DNA from: Protula sp. h YS-2021
Taxonomy: Eukaryota > Annelida > Polychaeta > Sabellida > Serpulidae
Direction: 5' to 3'
DNA length: 64,000 bases
NCBI GenBank assembly: GCA_949752745.1
Contig: OX457026.1
Span: 69,682,591-69,746,590, forward strand
Shown: piece after piece, positions 1 through 12,297 of the stretch
Position numbering within the stretch: the stretch's first letter is position 1
Layout of the letters: each line of letters starts with the position of its first letter
Program-made: the position numbers and the translations under genes
Notes under the pieces: model-generated
What the model was told of the DNA's origin: nothing
Databases searched by the model: none
Seen by the model: only the letters and a program-made list of their open reading frames with translations

Positions 1-116
1 ACTTGAATTATTGATGTGGGGATTTCTAATAATGTTTTGATGGCTACCATCACACAAGAATGTAGTGGGGCCTTACAACAATGGTTTGTACTGAGCAATA
101 ATCAGCACGGTGCCGG

Positions 117-1299
117 TGTGATATCAAATATTGACCCCCCTGAAATGTGACCCCCCGGTCAAAATTTGATTATCAAATATTGACCGGGGGGTCAGAATTT
201 GGCTATCAAATATTGACCCCCGCCATCAAATATTGACCCCTACCCTAAATTCCAAAATTCTTTTTCATCGGCCCCTGTATTTGGTTCAAGGAAAGCGGTC
301 AACAAAAGCAGGTCTTTACTGTGCAATTCTAGTCAGTCCAGAGCACTTTATGTCAATTATGAATTGCATTTCAGAAATAAGGTTTATATTATCGTCGTCC
401 TCGGTAAATATTTGATATCAAATATTGACCCCCTCCGGTCACAATTTGATATCAAATATTGACCCCCCGGTTACAATTTGATATCAAATATTGACCCCCC
501 CCCCGGTTACAATTTGATATCAAATATTGACCCCCTAGTAATAGTCCGATAAGGCGTTGATAAATACAAATTTGATTGCATTTATTTGATTGCATTTATT
601 TCTGGAGCCCACAAAAATGACTTGTTCGACGCCGCCCTCTGAAAAGACCACGATTAGAGGCGATGGGAACTGTCTTTTCAGGACATTCAGTCATTTTCTG
701 AGTGTGTCACAGGCAGATCATCGTATCGTCCGACAGGTCTTATGTGATTGCATGACCAAGAGCTAGGCCAGAATTAGTCAGATTGCCCAGATCCCCGACT
801 ATCCAGGCAGTAGCAATATGCACCCTAGTGGTGAATGGGGCACAGAGGTGGAGATATTTCGATTTCGCGAGCCTCTTAGCCACCCCAGTCTACATCTACG
901 GGCCTTCCGAACAGCGAGAAGACTGTTCAACTAAATACAGCTGGCTTCTTTACGCCCCGGATAACGAGCTACAGCTGACTGCGACCTACAGCCGATCGCG
1001 CCACTTCCCGACACCCAGGAATGCATGTACATATCGAACATTTGCGCCCATTCTGAGCCAGTGAATACAGTCTAAGATTGTGAACATTTTTATTTGTCTT
1101 TGCTGTACATAGATTTTTTTTGGAACGTTAATAAATCAGACAGAATCTTGTATTTTAATTTGCAGTTCATTTATAGAGAGGTGGGGGTGGGGGGTGGGGG
1201 GGGGGAAGGGGTCATTATTTGATGGAGGGGGTCAGTATTTGATAATCAAATTTTGACCGGGGGGTTACTTTTCTATAGGGGTCAATATTTGATCTCACA
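117..1299 (+). mobile_element. Inverted-repeat element carrying an OTU-protease fragment
   Basis: Both ends carry the same inverted repeat (TGTGATATCAAATATTGACC at 117; its complement with one mismatch ends at 1299). The element is flanked by CCGG on both sides (113-116, 1300-1303). The other copy has an uninterrupted ACGG at that point (about 34080), which is an empty site and supports a 4-bp target duplication. Inside, the motif ATATCAAATATTGACCCC recurs many times near both ends (120-540 and 1210-1290), separated by C or G runs. The middle holds a decayed OTU cysteine-protease reading frame. No transposase is seen, so it is probably non-autonomous. Confidence 0.8.
617..1063 (+). pseudogene. 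OTU-type cysteine protease fragment, broken
   Basis: From the ATG at 617 the frame gives a short lead and then GDGNCLFRTFSHFLSVSQ. This is the catalytic Asp/Cys box of ovarian-tumour (OTU) deubiquitinase-like proteases, followed by the usual helix. An in-frame TAG at 764-766 stops it. The same frame then resumes with MHPSGEWGTEVEIF, the OTU 'G-WGT-EI' segment, and a frameshift near 865 moves the rest (SLLATPVYIYGP, then WLLYAP) to another frame. An RHF near the end may be the remnant of the catalytic His region. The domain is recognisable but not functional as written. It lies wholly inside the inverted-repeat element, so it is probably captured or element-encoded. Confidence 0.75.
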
Positions 1300-1693
1300 C
1301 CGGAAAGATATGCTGGCAGTTGCAACCGAAAGCCAGGACATCCCACAGCGGTACTGCCTCCCTTCTCAACATACAAACGGCTTTTTTTATTCTCAATTCA
1401 TGCACGTTTTTAACCTCGCATCGCGATGCCGCCCTATCAGATCTGGTTCTCATTTTATGTCCTTATACCCCTTGCACGTTCGCCGATGTCAGTGTCGACA
1501 TCTGATGCACGCATCTTTTCATGTATTGAACACCAGTTTCTTTGACAGTACCGCTACAACTTCTCTAACAGAACACATGTAATGGAAAGTGTCCGGTTCG
1601 CGCGGTTCGGTACTGTTTTGATTTGGTTCGAGAACCCCATGGTCCCCTTTTGGTCTGAAATTGTACATGCTTAAGCATTTTCGGCCAAGTGCT

Positions 1694-2493
1694 TTTAATA
1701 TACAAGCATGTCCAAGGACATGAACCAGCCGAGTTACCAAACAAGTAAAGAGAGAAAAACTCTGAAACGAATACTGTCAGGCCAAAAAATGAAGAAGTTT
1801 GTTTCTGAACGTAACTTTTTCATAATTTTAAAACATAACACTGAGTTTTCCCGGGTGGAAGCTACCCGAAAAGGGATGTTGGAGAGGTTGGGTTTTGACG
1901 ATTCACGTATTTACCGACATTTACACAATTTTACAAAATTTTTAAAATTCCACTATTTCGGCATTGTTTTTTTTTTTTTTTTTTTTTTTTTTGTCATTTG
2001 CGAAAAAAAGCAAAGTCCAGTCGGAGAAAAACCTTAGAAACTTTCGGTTAAAATTTTATAACTATTTGAAAAAGACAAAGAGAAATGAATGGTTTGACAA
2101 TTCAGTTATTTACTACCATTTACTCCAGTTTTTGCTAAACTTCAAAGTTCCGCCATTTCGACCGTTTTTGGCGAACCGCGAAAAAAAAAAACAGTCTGGT
2201 AGACGAACCCCTGGGGAACATCTAAACGATTGGAGTAAAACTGTAGGAGGAGTAGCATTTTAAAAATGGGTCAAACCGGGCACAAAAAGTGCCGCCATTT
2301 TGTCTGTTTTTCGTCAATCGTAAAAAAAAGTAATAGCCAGGTGGGGGACCACCCAGGAAACATTCCGGCGTAATATCAAAAAGACTGGAGCAAAATTGTA
2401 GGAGGAGTAGCATTTTAAAGAAAATGTTTAACATACGCACATACATTCAAGACCCCCATAGTGACTAACCTAGTCCGACAAAGTTGGCTGGGT
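1694..2493. mobile_element. ~800-bp insertion with internal tandem units (copy 1 only)
   Basis: Copy 2 passes directly from GCCAAGTGCTTT to ATAGCGATGGCG (about 34450-34470), whereas copy 1 has about 800 extra bases there. The insert holds at least two diverged tandem units of roughly 150 bases, visible as the repeated GTAGGAGGAGTAGCATTTTA at about 2246 and 2400 and as repeated GCCATTTTG/GCCATTTCG blocks. It also has a 26-base T run near 1967. There is no coding signature. The tandem-core layout resembles the other non-autonomous elements in this window. Confidence 0.6.
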
Positions 2494-2499
2494 TATAAA

Positions 2500-3389
2500 C
2501 GATGGCGAATGCCTAGTACATTAGATCGTACTGCTCAAGGCTACGGACGTTATGAGCTGAGGTTATCATTATTGGAGTTTTAAATTAATTGTTGTTCAAT
2601 TATCATTAATATTCAATAAAAGCGCGGTTCCGTTCTCTTTCTGTTCCCATAATTATCCGCCAATCGGTTTCCGACCTTTTTCGAAACCAAATTTTCTGCA
2701 TCTGAAATACTGGTACATATCGCAATCTACAAATGAAAACTATCAAATTCTAACGTCCGCTGTCTCAGATTTTTTGGACACCTCTTGTATTTTAACTGTT
2801 TCTGTTATCAGTGAAGCAAAGCAAAGCTGCAACTCTGAACTGACTCGTACATTTTTATCTTAGGCTTAAGTGTCACCTGTCCTGTGATTGTTGAAACAGA
2901 TCAAAAGGCTAGGAGACAACGGCGAACAGAAGTGTTGCGTGTTACCAATGGTAGCGACACTCAAAGTTGCTTGAATACTTGAAACAAAATGATTAACCTT
3001 GATGTGTACGTTCCTAAAACACAATGGTTACATGCCAGAGAGCAGCACTCTGATCAACCACTCAGACCAAGGTTACCCTGAAAGTCCTGAAAATTGATGC
3101 TAATATTGCAAACAGTGGCGCACCGACCAACAGGTAAAAATCCCCAACCCACCCCTCACACACAGAACAGTGGCCAGAAGAATTTTTTTTTTTTGATATT
3201 AGTATTGCTTCTTTTATTCACAAAAAAGTCATTTGTCATCTGTTTGTCGTCATTGGAAGAACCACAGCTTAGGGCAAGAACATGATACCATCATGCCAAA
3301 TACAAACGGCCAGTAACAGCCGAGCTGTTTTTGGATTGGCAACGTTGTAAGACCCACCCCCTCCCCGGGAGTGTTGGCTGTATGCTTAC
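2500..3389. other. No gene seen; receptor intron or flank (copy 1)
   Basis: AT-rich non-coding sequence downstream of the copy-1 zinc-finger exon. No splice-bounded reading frame or RNA gene was recognised. The counterpart in copy 2 (34470-35599) is an intron of the complete receptor gene. Confidence 0.6.
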
Positions 3390-3475
3390 CTTGCAGCCCT
3401 CGCACGTAATGACGCCATAATGCACTCCAGACGATTTGTCACTGCACACTTTGCATGGAATCACTTCGATGTGCG
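3390..3475 (-). CDS. ROR/HR3 nuclear receptor, first zinc-finger exon (second gene copy)
   Basis: An 86-bp exon identical to 35600-35685. On the minus strand it is preceded by AG and followed by GTAAGC. It encodes the first DNA-binding-domain finger: Cys-x2-Cys ([18 protein letters not shown]), then CEGCK, which is the P-box of NR1 receptors. The phase (two bases complete a split codon; it ends in phase 0) joins the exon at 6744-7037 exactly. The rest of this gene copy would lie left of the window. It is either a second receptor gene or the other allele. Confidence 0.9.
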
Positions 3476-4207
3476 CTAAAAATATCCATACAATATATTC
3501 ACGTTAAAATGTTGAAACAACAGCGCAGTTAACATGTTATCTAAATCTCCAAAAACTAACAAGGGCTTTCAGGCATGCGCCTATGTGTATTTTTCGAAAT
3601 CTCCAAACTGGTTGGCATGTTCCCGGATAAAACCTACTTTTCTTGACAGTGAAAAAAGTTCAAAAAAAAAAAAAAATAAAAACCCGACAAAAATGTAAAA
3701 ACGTGTCAAAAACTAAAAACAAGGAAAAATGTGAAATTTTCCTGAAATCTAAATCTGATAATAGCTTGGTAATTAAAGTAGTACTTAGGCAAGTGGGGTC
3801 GCATTCAGTGTAAGGAAAGCATTAAGCACTAAGTATTTGACCAATTAAAAATGGTCTGGGACTTAAATGACAGCCACGACGTGAGTGCGTGAATGAGACG
3901 CACACTGTTTCGTATTCAGCTTGTTGAGACGCCTAACTGTTAGGTTTGCATAAACCGTACCGAGGACCACAAAATTACAAAATAACACAGGCAAAATGCG
4001 ATGACACCTTGACATAAAACTAGATCGGCCAGTGCACACCAACACAACTGTACCTGAACAGCCACTGCAGTGGTGTTTTTGTAAACAAAAACAAATGTTT
4101 CCCCCAATACCCACTTTCCCCTGTCCATCACGCTTTTCCACCGCTTGTCCCGCTTTAGTCCCCTCAAAGTTCTATTTTGACAACTTTGTACTACTATATA
4201 TATATAT

Positions 4208-4290
4208 AGTAGAACCTCTTTACTCGAACTGCTCGGGATTTTGATATCAGTTCGAGTAAACCGGGTGTTCGAGTTAACCGGGAATCAGGA
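4208..4290. repeat. pogo/Tigger-like terminal repeat fragment
   Basis: After an (AT)n run, AGTAGAACCTCTTTACTCGA and the inverted and repeated TTCGAGTAAACC / TTCGAGTTAACCGGG motifs resemble the terminal repeats of pogo/Tigger-type DNA transposons. Only one end was found nearby. The same fragment is at 36412-36496 in copy 2. Confidence 0.45.
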
Positions 4291-4639
4291 TGCACTATGA
4301 TTTTTAAGTTTTTCGTGTGCGTTGTGTAACCATACGATGTATAAGTATTGGAAGTTGTTATCTTATACATGGATAAAAATAGAATATAAACTGAGTGATC
4401 AAGTAATGGTAACTACAACTTACCATAATGAAACAAATGATACAATTTTAAAATATTATTTAATGCCAGAAACAGGATTTTACACCGGTTTATGTACCCT
4501 TTTTGCTTTCAAAATCTTCTGTACTCCGCAGAAATTGTTTTGAAGTTTACGAAAATTCATTTAAACCAAAGACTACCTTTCAACTGCCGGTTTCCTAAAC
4601 ATGCAATTGCAATTGATTTGGAGAAATGCATTGTTCTGC

Positions 4640-5170
4640 AGTTAAGTGATAACGCGTTTTATCATGTTTTTACGTCACGCACTATCCAAAATGTGTCAAA
4701 AAATAGCAACCGGCAGACCTACTCAAGGCATAATCCAAACAAGTTTGAAGCCGGTCGGGCGTGTCGTTGACAGTTATCCTGTTAGCAAAGTCTTATTTCC
4801 ACAGCACGCAATGGCGTCATATGACGTCATTATGTTGCCCTTTATATACCAAATACATTATGAACCGTCGGTACCACGCAAGGCATTATCCTGCCAAGTT
4901 TGAAACTAATTCGATGTTTCTTTCTGTAGTTACAATAATGACGCTACTGCCGCGTTCAGACGTCCTATGACGTAACACTTCATTTAAAAAAATGTAAAAT
5001 ACTATCCCAACCGCGGACCTTCTCAAGGCATAATCCCACCAGGTTTACAGCTGATCCGGCGTTTCGTTCTCGAGTTATGGTGTTAACAAAATCAAGTGTT
5101 TACAACAGATGCACACAAAAACACAGAAAGTACAAAAACAAAATGTTTCGCCTTCACGGGGGAAACATAA
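4640..5170. mobile_element. Pearl/Helentron-like element A (copy 1)
   Basis: Three diverged tandem units of about 150 bases, each with AAGGCATAATCC-x-AAGTTTGA and a following CGTTTCGTT-GAGTTAT segment (about 4726, 4880, 5026). They are followed by an ACACA-rich stretch and a terminal hairpin at 5142-5168 (ATGTTTC...GGAAACAT). This layout is that of the bivalve pearl-type, probably Helentron-derived, non-autonomous elements. Apparent ORFs across it are products of the repeat. Confidence 0.6.
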
Positions 5171-5174
5171 TGAC

Positions 5175-6743
5175 GAACAAGAAAACACAGATAAACAGAA
5201 TTGTTGCTAAAGAGAACCGCCATTATTGGAGGACATATGTCACACGGAAAGTATTAGAAGGCTGATGCAAGCAATGGCACAGCGACAGGGTTGAGGGTAG
5301 GGGGGGGGAGGTTCCCGTTTTTCATACATGAGCGGCAAGAAGTATTTTTGCCGGGCGGTAAAATCCGCGTTTTTTTTCTCGACCTTGGAGAAAACCGGCC
5401 AACTTGCAGTTAACTACTTTCAATATTGCAAAATTTATGATATTCAAGTCCCGCGAATACCCTGCGCGTATTTCTCATTTGGTTACAACCAGATTAGACA
5501 CTTTGATATCCTGTGCGTGAGCAATTTAATCTAATTCTGTAAATGCGTCAAAATGTCATCTTATCGTGTCTCCCGGTTTTTTCTGTCAGCCAACCACCCA
5601 TAACGCATTAACAACCACTTGCCAGGACTTCCATCATAAGCCTGCCACGTACAAATACTTCCACCTTAACTTTAAAGACTATTATTTTACAAAGACTATT
5701 GAAATATACACCGTCAATGTTGCAACAGAGGAAGCAACCACTCACGGACACTGCACCTTTCCAACAGAAATCTCACACGCGTGAAATAAACATATCTATA
5801 GTGAAGATGGCCCATCAGAAACCGCACACAAATGGCTTCCTTCGAATTGTGCAACGCTATTGAACGGTCGTATAAATTTTTTCCCTCTTCTTCGCTCAAC
5901 TCGTCTCTCCCTCTCTCCCTCCCTCTTTTTTTCACCTTTCACACACTGAACGCGAGTCTGTTCCATTGTTAGGGTCTGGTAGTACAACGATACAATAAAA
6001 CATGCACTTTGCTTCTTCGCCGCGAGTGATCAAACTGAATTCGTATATACTGTCGTGGAAATAATAGATTCACTGTTCTGTTGACTTAGATTCAAAAGGC
6101 CATTCTACACATGCAGTTGCTTGCTGGGGCCCCTTATTGCAGCACCCCATGTGTTAGCTACTTTGCAATAACTACAGCCGTTGAATGCGAGTTGTGCAAA
6201 GACCACTGTATGGGCAACGGAGTGTTTTACCTCATCGGAAATTCTCTCTCTCCGTTCAAAAGCACAGCGAACATTTTGTTATTGAATGGCTCTCTTGTAT
6301 ACCACTGTTTTGCATTACTGGGATTTCCATACTCGTTTTAGGAAAATGTTGTCAGAAAGAACGGACATAAAAGTGTTCGGTTATTTTCATACCAAACGAT
6401 GTACGCATAAATCAGAACAGCGCAGCGTCGAATTGTGGTCTTGATCAGGAAAACAAATTTTTAGGGCACTTTTCGAAAGACCGCGCTGTGCCCGAACCAT
6501 GTTTTTTTTTTCTTTTTGGTCATGTAGCAAAACGTGTGACCTAAAAAATCTCATAAATAACATCTCAAAAGCACTGCCCAACCTAATTTCAAATCGTTCT
6601 CAAGCTAATTTTTACATGATTTTTAGTTTTTGTTACCACACAAAATTAAAAATACATGTATCAATTTGAATACTTTATTCAATATTATTTGACATTAAAA
6701 ATTATAACAGTGTAGATTTGGGGGCTATGCTGACCAGCCTCAC
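5175..6743. other. No gene seen; receptor intron (copy 1)
   Basis: Non-coding sequence between the copy-1 A/B exon and zinc-finger exon. It holds a pyrimidine-rich CTCTCCCTC tract (about 5880-5935) and a G run near 5300. I see no other coding exon. Confidence 0.6.
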
Positions 6744-7037
6744 CTTTCATGCTTGTCGGATCGTTTCTGTCATTCTTCTTCGGCATAACACTGTTAATGA
6801 ATATGTCCTTACTCGGCACAATCGTAAGCGGTGGCATGTCCACTGTGTTCACATGCCGGTCAGCCACATCCAGCGAGTTCATGTGCCTCTCCTGCATATC
6901 CAGCGAGTTCACATGCCTGTCGGGCATGTCGAGTGAGTTCATGTGCCTGTCGGGCAAGTTTAGTGGGCTGCTCTCGGTATTTTGCCATAGGACAGCCTGG
7001 TTCATCGTCGGGCTAAGCGAATTCGGCGATGGTGTCT
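6744..7037 (-). CDS. ROR/HR3 nuclear receptor, A/B-domain exon (second gene copy)
   Basis: A 294-bp exon on the minus strand with acceptor TTTGCAG before 7037 and donor GTGAGG after 6744. It encodes 97 whole codons of the variable N-terminal region. In the middle are four tandem ten-residue repeats of the type [40 protein letters not shown]. It ends with one base of a split codon that fits the zinc-finger exon at 3475. Copy 2 (40747-41040) differs by one Gln/His change and at least one silent change. Confidence 0.85.
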
Positions 7038-7514
7038 CTGCAAACAAAATACCGCAATATATGTAAACAGGAAATATTTCGGGTCTCGAGCCGAGATCAG
7101 GGGGCACTGGGCCCTCGTTAACTTCTTGACCGAGTGATCTATTGTGTAATAGCTGTTAGTGCAGCAAAAAGCTCACGAAAGCACTAACACACAGCACCGA
7201 TCTATAGAAGTGTTGTTCTTGTTCCACGCGCAACGTCTCAAGAATTCAGGACTGATCAAGAATCTTCTAGAAAAAAGCCGAAATACAATGTTTAGATAAC
7301 ACAAGAGTAGACAAAATGGGGAAGCGGGAGGCAGCTAGATTCAGTGACTGGAAAATAAATCACACAACAATTTTACGTTTTACAACGGCAATGAAAAACA
7401 ACTTTTGTGTTATGCTTTCTTTAAAAGGAAAAAGTCACAAATCTGCCGCTATAATTGGCCTTTGTTTACATACACGGATCACGGTTTAGCACGTGAAAAC
7501 AGGGACAATAAATT

Positions 7515-8861
7515 AGGGCTACAACGAGTATGCGAGCCGATTCTTACTATTACTCGAGTAACTTTTAGTACTCGGTGTACTCCCCAGTAATTATTGATTA
7601 ATTCAGTTGAATAAACACTGTGTATTTGTTGTGTCAATATTACTTTCGGAACCAGTTTACACCCATGTATTCGCCATGCATGTGTCATCAATGCCCCCGT
7701 GGGTCGGGGATGTAGAATGAGCTCACTGCCATCTGATTCGTTCCACTACTCTTGCTTTTCTTTATTCCTCAGTTTCTTTTTTAGAGCTTAAATGATCCTT
7801 TATTTCTTTCTGCATATACATATCACTACCAAATACTTTCCACTTGCCAATTTCTTTCATACAGTGGTATGTAACAAAGTCTATCTGTTCTAGAAATATT
7901 TTTCAGACCTGGCAAGTGAGCTACTGATTCTGTTGCTAAAATATTTGCGCGACCGTTCCACTAATGTGAATTGCTGGAAATAAAAGCCGCTCCATAGAAA
8001 TAACCATGATGACTACTGTAGTTGCCAAGTTTAAATACCAACTCTTCGCCTTCATACAGCGAAATCCTCATTCCTTCCTCCCCCCTCCCCGCTAAGAACA
8101 GCGGAAGTCACTTTATTTGAAACAGCTCCGAAGAACTTGTCTGCTAACTTCCCACTTCTGCATGTTGGCTGGTCCAAGTCGTACCTCGCTTACCACCCGT
8201 ATTCACAGTGCGAAATGCAAAGGGCCATGGATTAGTTTAAAAGATATTGACCTGTATAATGATTTCTCATATATATGTTTACGTCAGCTTTACAGGAAGC
8301 ACAGCACAAGCAAACGAATTTTATCGGAGCTGTTTTCATTGCACCGACTTCCGCTGTTACTAGCGGATGGCGGGGTTTCGGTGTATTGGCGAAGGTTGAA
8401 TGTTTGAAAAAATAACGCGCAAGTTTTGGTCCTATAATAGTATACATATTATTTAAAAGTTTTATTCAAATCTGACTTTTCAGCAAAAAGATACAAAAAA
8501 CTAAACTGAGTCAAAACTTGGCAACCATAGTAACTGGGGATAACAAATTTCACAGTCCTCCCTAAGCTCTGAGTATTTTGGTGGTTCAAAAAAACTAAAT
8601 CAATAAATTATTCGGTTTTTTTAAGAAACGACATGAAAATTCATGTTCTGTGTTAAATATTCACGCATACCTTGTTAAAATGGTTAAAATAGTAATATTT
8701 ATTTTATTTCTGGACTTGCAGCAATTCTACCTCATATACACAGTACCCTCCGACAACTGGTAACTGTAAGCGATCGTCATTAATCGCCATCAAGTACTCG
8801 CCTAGAAAAGTAATGCTTGCCGAGTACTCGAGTAATAAATTAATACTCTTTGCAGCAGTAC
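7515..8861. mobile_element. hAT-like non-autonomous element (copy 1)
   Basis: The left end AGGGCTACAACGAGTA and the complement of the right end (ACTGCTGCAAAGAGTA) are imperfect inverted repeats of the hAT type. The flanks AATAAATT (7507-7514) and TATAAATT (8862-8869) form an 8-bp target duplication with one mismatch, the hAT length. Subterminal ACTCGAGTA motifs occur near both ends. No transposase frame is visible in the 1.35-kb interior. The same element is at 41518-42863. Confidence 0.5.
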
Positions 8862-8869
8862 TATAAATT

Positions 8870-11800
8870 TTGTAATTATTAACCAAAAACTTTTAAACTG
8901 ATATTTCAGAAAGCATGATAGAAATTAAAAGTTAAATATTGTATTTCTACAGATTAAATTTATACCTAATTCTACATCTATCACCTATTTGAGTAAGTAA
9001 TTTACAGATAATTCAAAGCCCTTTTATTTATATTTTTGGTCATTTGACTTAGGTCACATGACATTTAATGCGGGGAACGTAAACAAAATCTGTCATTTGA
9101 GTGCTGAAGCTAACTTAAACGAAGAAATAAAAGATATGCAGCCCATTTAAAATTCAGCCCGTTTTTCACAAATGGTATATTGTGCATGCACTTTCAGTAA
9201 ATGGATGAATAATAGCCCAGTTCACGACTTCGAGTGCGCCTGTTCACTAAGAGACAACTAGCAGGATTCCAGTGGAAAAAAACATAAAAAACTTGATTTT
9301 CTCTGCCGCATCTATAAGGAGTCCAAACTTCATTGGAATGTGGGAAAATTTATTGATGACATTATTACAATGGGATTCTAACACAAAAAGGGCTATACAT
9401 CTATATTTCAAAGTGATTTTGATGTTTTTCCCAATTGACTTCTATGCCTCTAAATTTCTCTGTTCCGGTATGCAAGATTTGTGCTTTAAAACATATGAAG
9501 TTGATCCCTATTAGCCGAACACTGGAAGGCTTCCTAGCTCTAACATACTCAGAGACATACTTAGCAATTTAAATACGAGTTGACTTAGGCTAACTCATTG
9601 TGTGCATTTCTTTCAATTTGTTTTAAGTTTTGCAATAGTTACTGCAAAACAGAAAATAACAAGTATTTGTGAAACACAAGCAGGCCCCAACCGCCCCCCA
9701 AATTCATAGGGGTATAAAGCGGTGACGGACAGATGAGACGGACACCCCAAACCTATAGGCCCCAAACCGAAGGGTTGGGGCCTAAAAAAAAGTTTGCTAA
9801 TGGTGTAGGACATCACCCAATATTTCAAAGCTCATCTACCGGGCCTACATATATATCTTTTTTTAAATACAAATTGCTAAAATTTGTAGACATTGTTAAA
9901 CTAAATCACGTGCTATGTTACGTATAAAGCAAAGCAAGTTGTTTTACCTGAAAGGGTTGGTATCTTTTTCCAAATAAATACTAGTAGTACCACACAAGGT
10001 GGTGGCTTTTGTGTTAGGTATAGAAGAACAACTCTTAAAAGTTTCTGTAATTAAAGATTGGCGTTATACTACGGAAAAACTTAGAAACAGTCATAAAAAG
10101 TAAGAAAATCGACGAGCAATTTAAAGGTTCCTATAAAACTAGTTTAATTTGCATGCACAACTAACGTTGTGTTTGTTCAGTATTCCCGTAGGTTTGTATG
10201 TTTTTTTTTACTGTAGTTCTGCTATAATGACTTTACATTTGCACACAACATATCGAACATAGCATTATTTCCTTTAAATTGTAATAATTTCATACGCATT
10301 TGATAAGTACTTCAATATTGGGTTTCATACTCAGAACATGGCATTATCGAAATAATAATATAATCAGTTCGCAAACATTATAGATGTATTGATACATAAA
10401 AGCTCTATCTGGGTGGATCGGCACTCATGTTTCTAACTTTCTCTGTCTACCTTTTCCCAGGCAATACCTCGTAATTACCTCGTAAATTTAAACGGCTTGC
10501 ATTAACTTCTAGTCAAAGCAAAGTGTTCAAAACGTGGAACTTTATAATCCGATTCGTACTTTCGGATCGAAAGTACGATGGTGGTGTCGTTTCTATTCAA
10601 TTTTGTGGGATAAATTATAAAGAAATGATAAAAGAAAAACATCAAAATTCTAATTTTCTTTCCACCTGCACTTTCGAATTTAACATGACATCACTTATCT
10701 TTCCAAAACTATTTGACATATTATTCAGCCCCTTTAATAGCCAACATTTGAATATGTTTCTGGCAAAATGGAATTTTGCTCATTTTTGCCAGGTTTTATA
10801 TCATTTCTTTATATCCTTATCTGAACTGAATTCAGTCGAAATGCAAAAACGGTTCTGCAAAAGTCTAGGTACGAATCCGCTTATTGGGAAATATGCATGT
10901 ATTCTGTGGAAAGAAAAACGGATCTGATTGATTGAATGTTCTTATTTGCGGTTTTGAAATTTCTGAACGTCAATGATACGGTGATAAAGAATGGCCAGTA
11001 AATGTGATATGGATACCATTTACACTGGCTCATAACACCACTGGAATTAAAAACGTCCGCCCGTTTTTCCCCCATTTTCCAGAGGAGTTGCCTGGAGCCA
11101 CAAACGAACTGGTCCTTCTAACATTTACATACGCATTGATACGTTGCTTCGCATATGAAATTGAAAGCGATTACCTGGCGAATTTGCTGCCATATTCTTT
11201 GGATTCTGACATCAAATTATAAGGGAAAATACATCCAACTAACTTTTAAACTTTCAGCTTTCCCAAACGAAAACTTCTCTTTGCCTCATTATCATATTTG
11301 ATTGAACTGAGCATGCGCAGATAAACAAAAATACCGTAATGCCGGAACCACAAACATATCGAGAATATGTTTACACAGAAATTTATTGGGTCTGCGTTCA
11401 ACCGGATAAGAAGACGAGTACCAATTCACTGGAGTTACCAGTGATCAGCGAAAGATGCTTATAGTTTCTTGCTCATAGTAATAATAAAAAATAGCAGCTG
11501 AAATTTAGCAACAGGATGCTGATTTTCAGTTTTCATAAAGATATATAATTTTTTTCCCGCGATTGGGAAATCCTAAGATGTTCTGCTAGTGACGACACTG
11601 AACAATTTATTTCAAAAAACCATTTTTATTAATTTACCATTTCATACATTAAAACTAATGTAAATTTAAAGGCCTGGAGACTCCCAAAACATCTATACCC
11701 ATTAAAGAATTCAAATTCCTAAAGGAAATAAGGGATTTTTTAAAAGTAATTTTTTTTTTAATTATTTACTTCAGACTCTGGGTCCATATCAGTTAAAAAT

Positions 11801-12266
11801 TTCACTACCTCATTACAGCGTAGAAGTCACAACACCATTGCCTTAATAATTTTGAGCTGATCATTATTGAACTAGTGCATATGCTTTTATGTATAGATTT
11901 TCTGACTGTTTCAATCGGTTCAAAGTGCTATAACAATATTTTCGTAGTACAGTTTCCCAGTTAGGAAGATAATGTTTTACAAACTCATAACCAATACTGC
12001 ATCTTTTATCTGATGACATGAATGTACGGAATATATTATTGTATGCTACGCTGAAATTTTGATACACATCTGCATAATAGATACACCACAATTGACTCAT
12101 ATAATAATTTGGGATATATGTTTTAAAAAATCTACATTTTACATCATTGTTACAGTAATTAAATCTGTTCATTCACCTGTTACCCCTTGCATGTACAGCA
12201 CGAGCTTGTCTTTTTATATCAATGTTGTCACTCAAAGACTCGCAGAGTATGTGTTCAAGGTACTTA
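8870..12266. other. No gene seen (copy 1, upstream of receptor A/B exon)
   Basis: AT-rich, non-coding. The longest open frame (10523-10927, plus) has no recognisable motif, although it is kept open in the second copy (44524-44928). An element end with a hairpin lies at about 9680-9790. The missing first receptor exon could be here, but no start exon can be supported. Confidence 0.5.
9680..9795. mobile_element. End of a pearl/Helentron-like element D
   Basis: GGACAGATGAGACGGACA is followed by a strong hairpin, TAGGCCCCAA...TTGGGGCCTA at about 9758-9785, and then an A run. This is the same order (ACGG-like tract, hairpin, A run) as at 27555-27616, with unrelated sequence. The duplicate is at 43683-43797. 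Confidence 0.45.
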
Positions 12267-12297
12267 AGTAGGGTGAAAAGGGGGGTTCTACTGCACT

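Noticed and set aside
6718..7066. Plus-strand frames opposite the receptor A/B exon
   Set aside because: They mirror the 30-bp coding repeat of the minus-strand exon, which has splice sites and phase support.
10523..10927. 134-codon plus-strand frame, conserved at 44524-44928
   Set aside because: It is open in both copies, but the copies are near-identical everywhere; composition is AT-driven and no domain is recognised.
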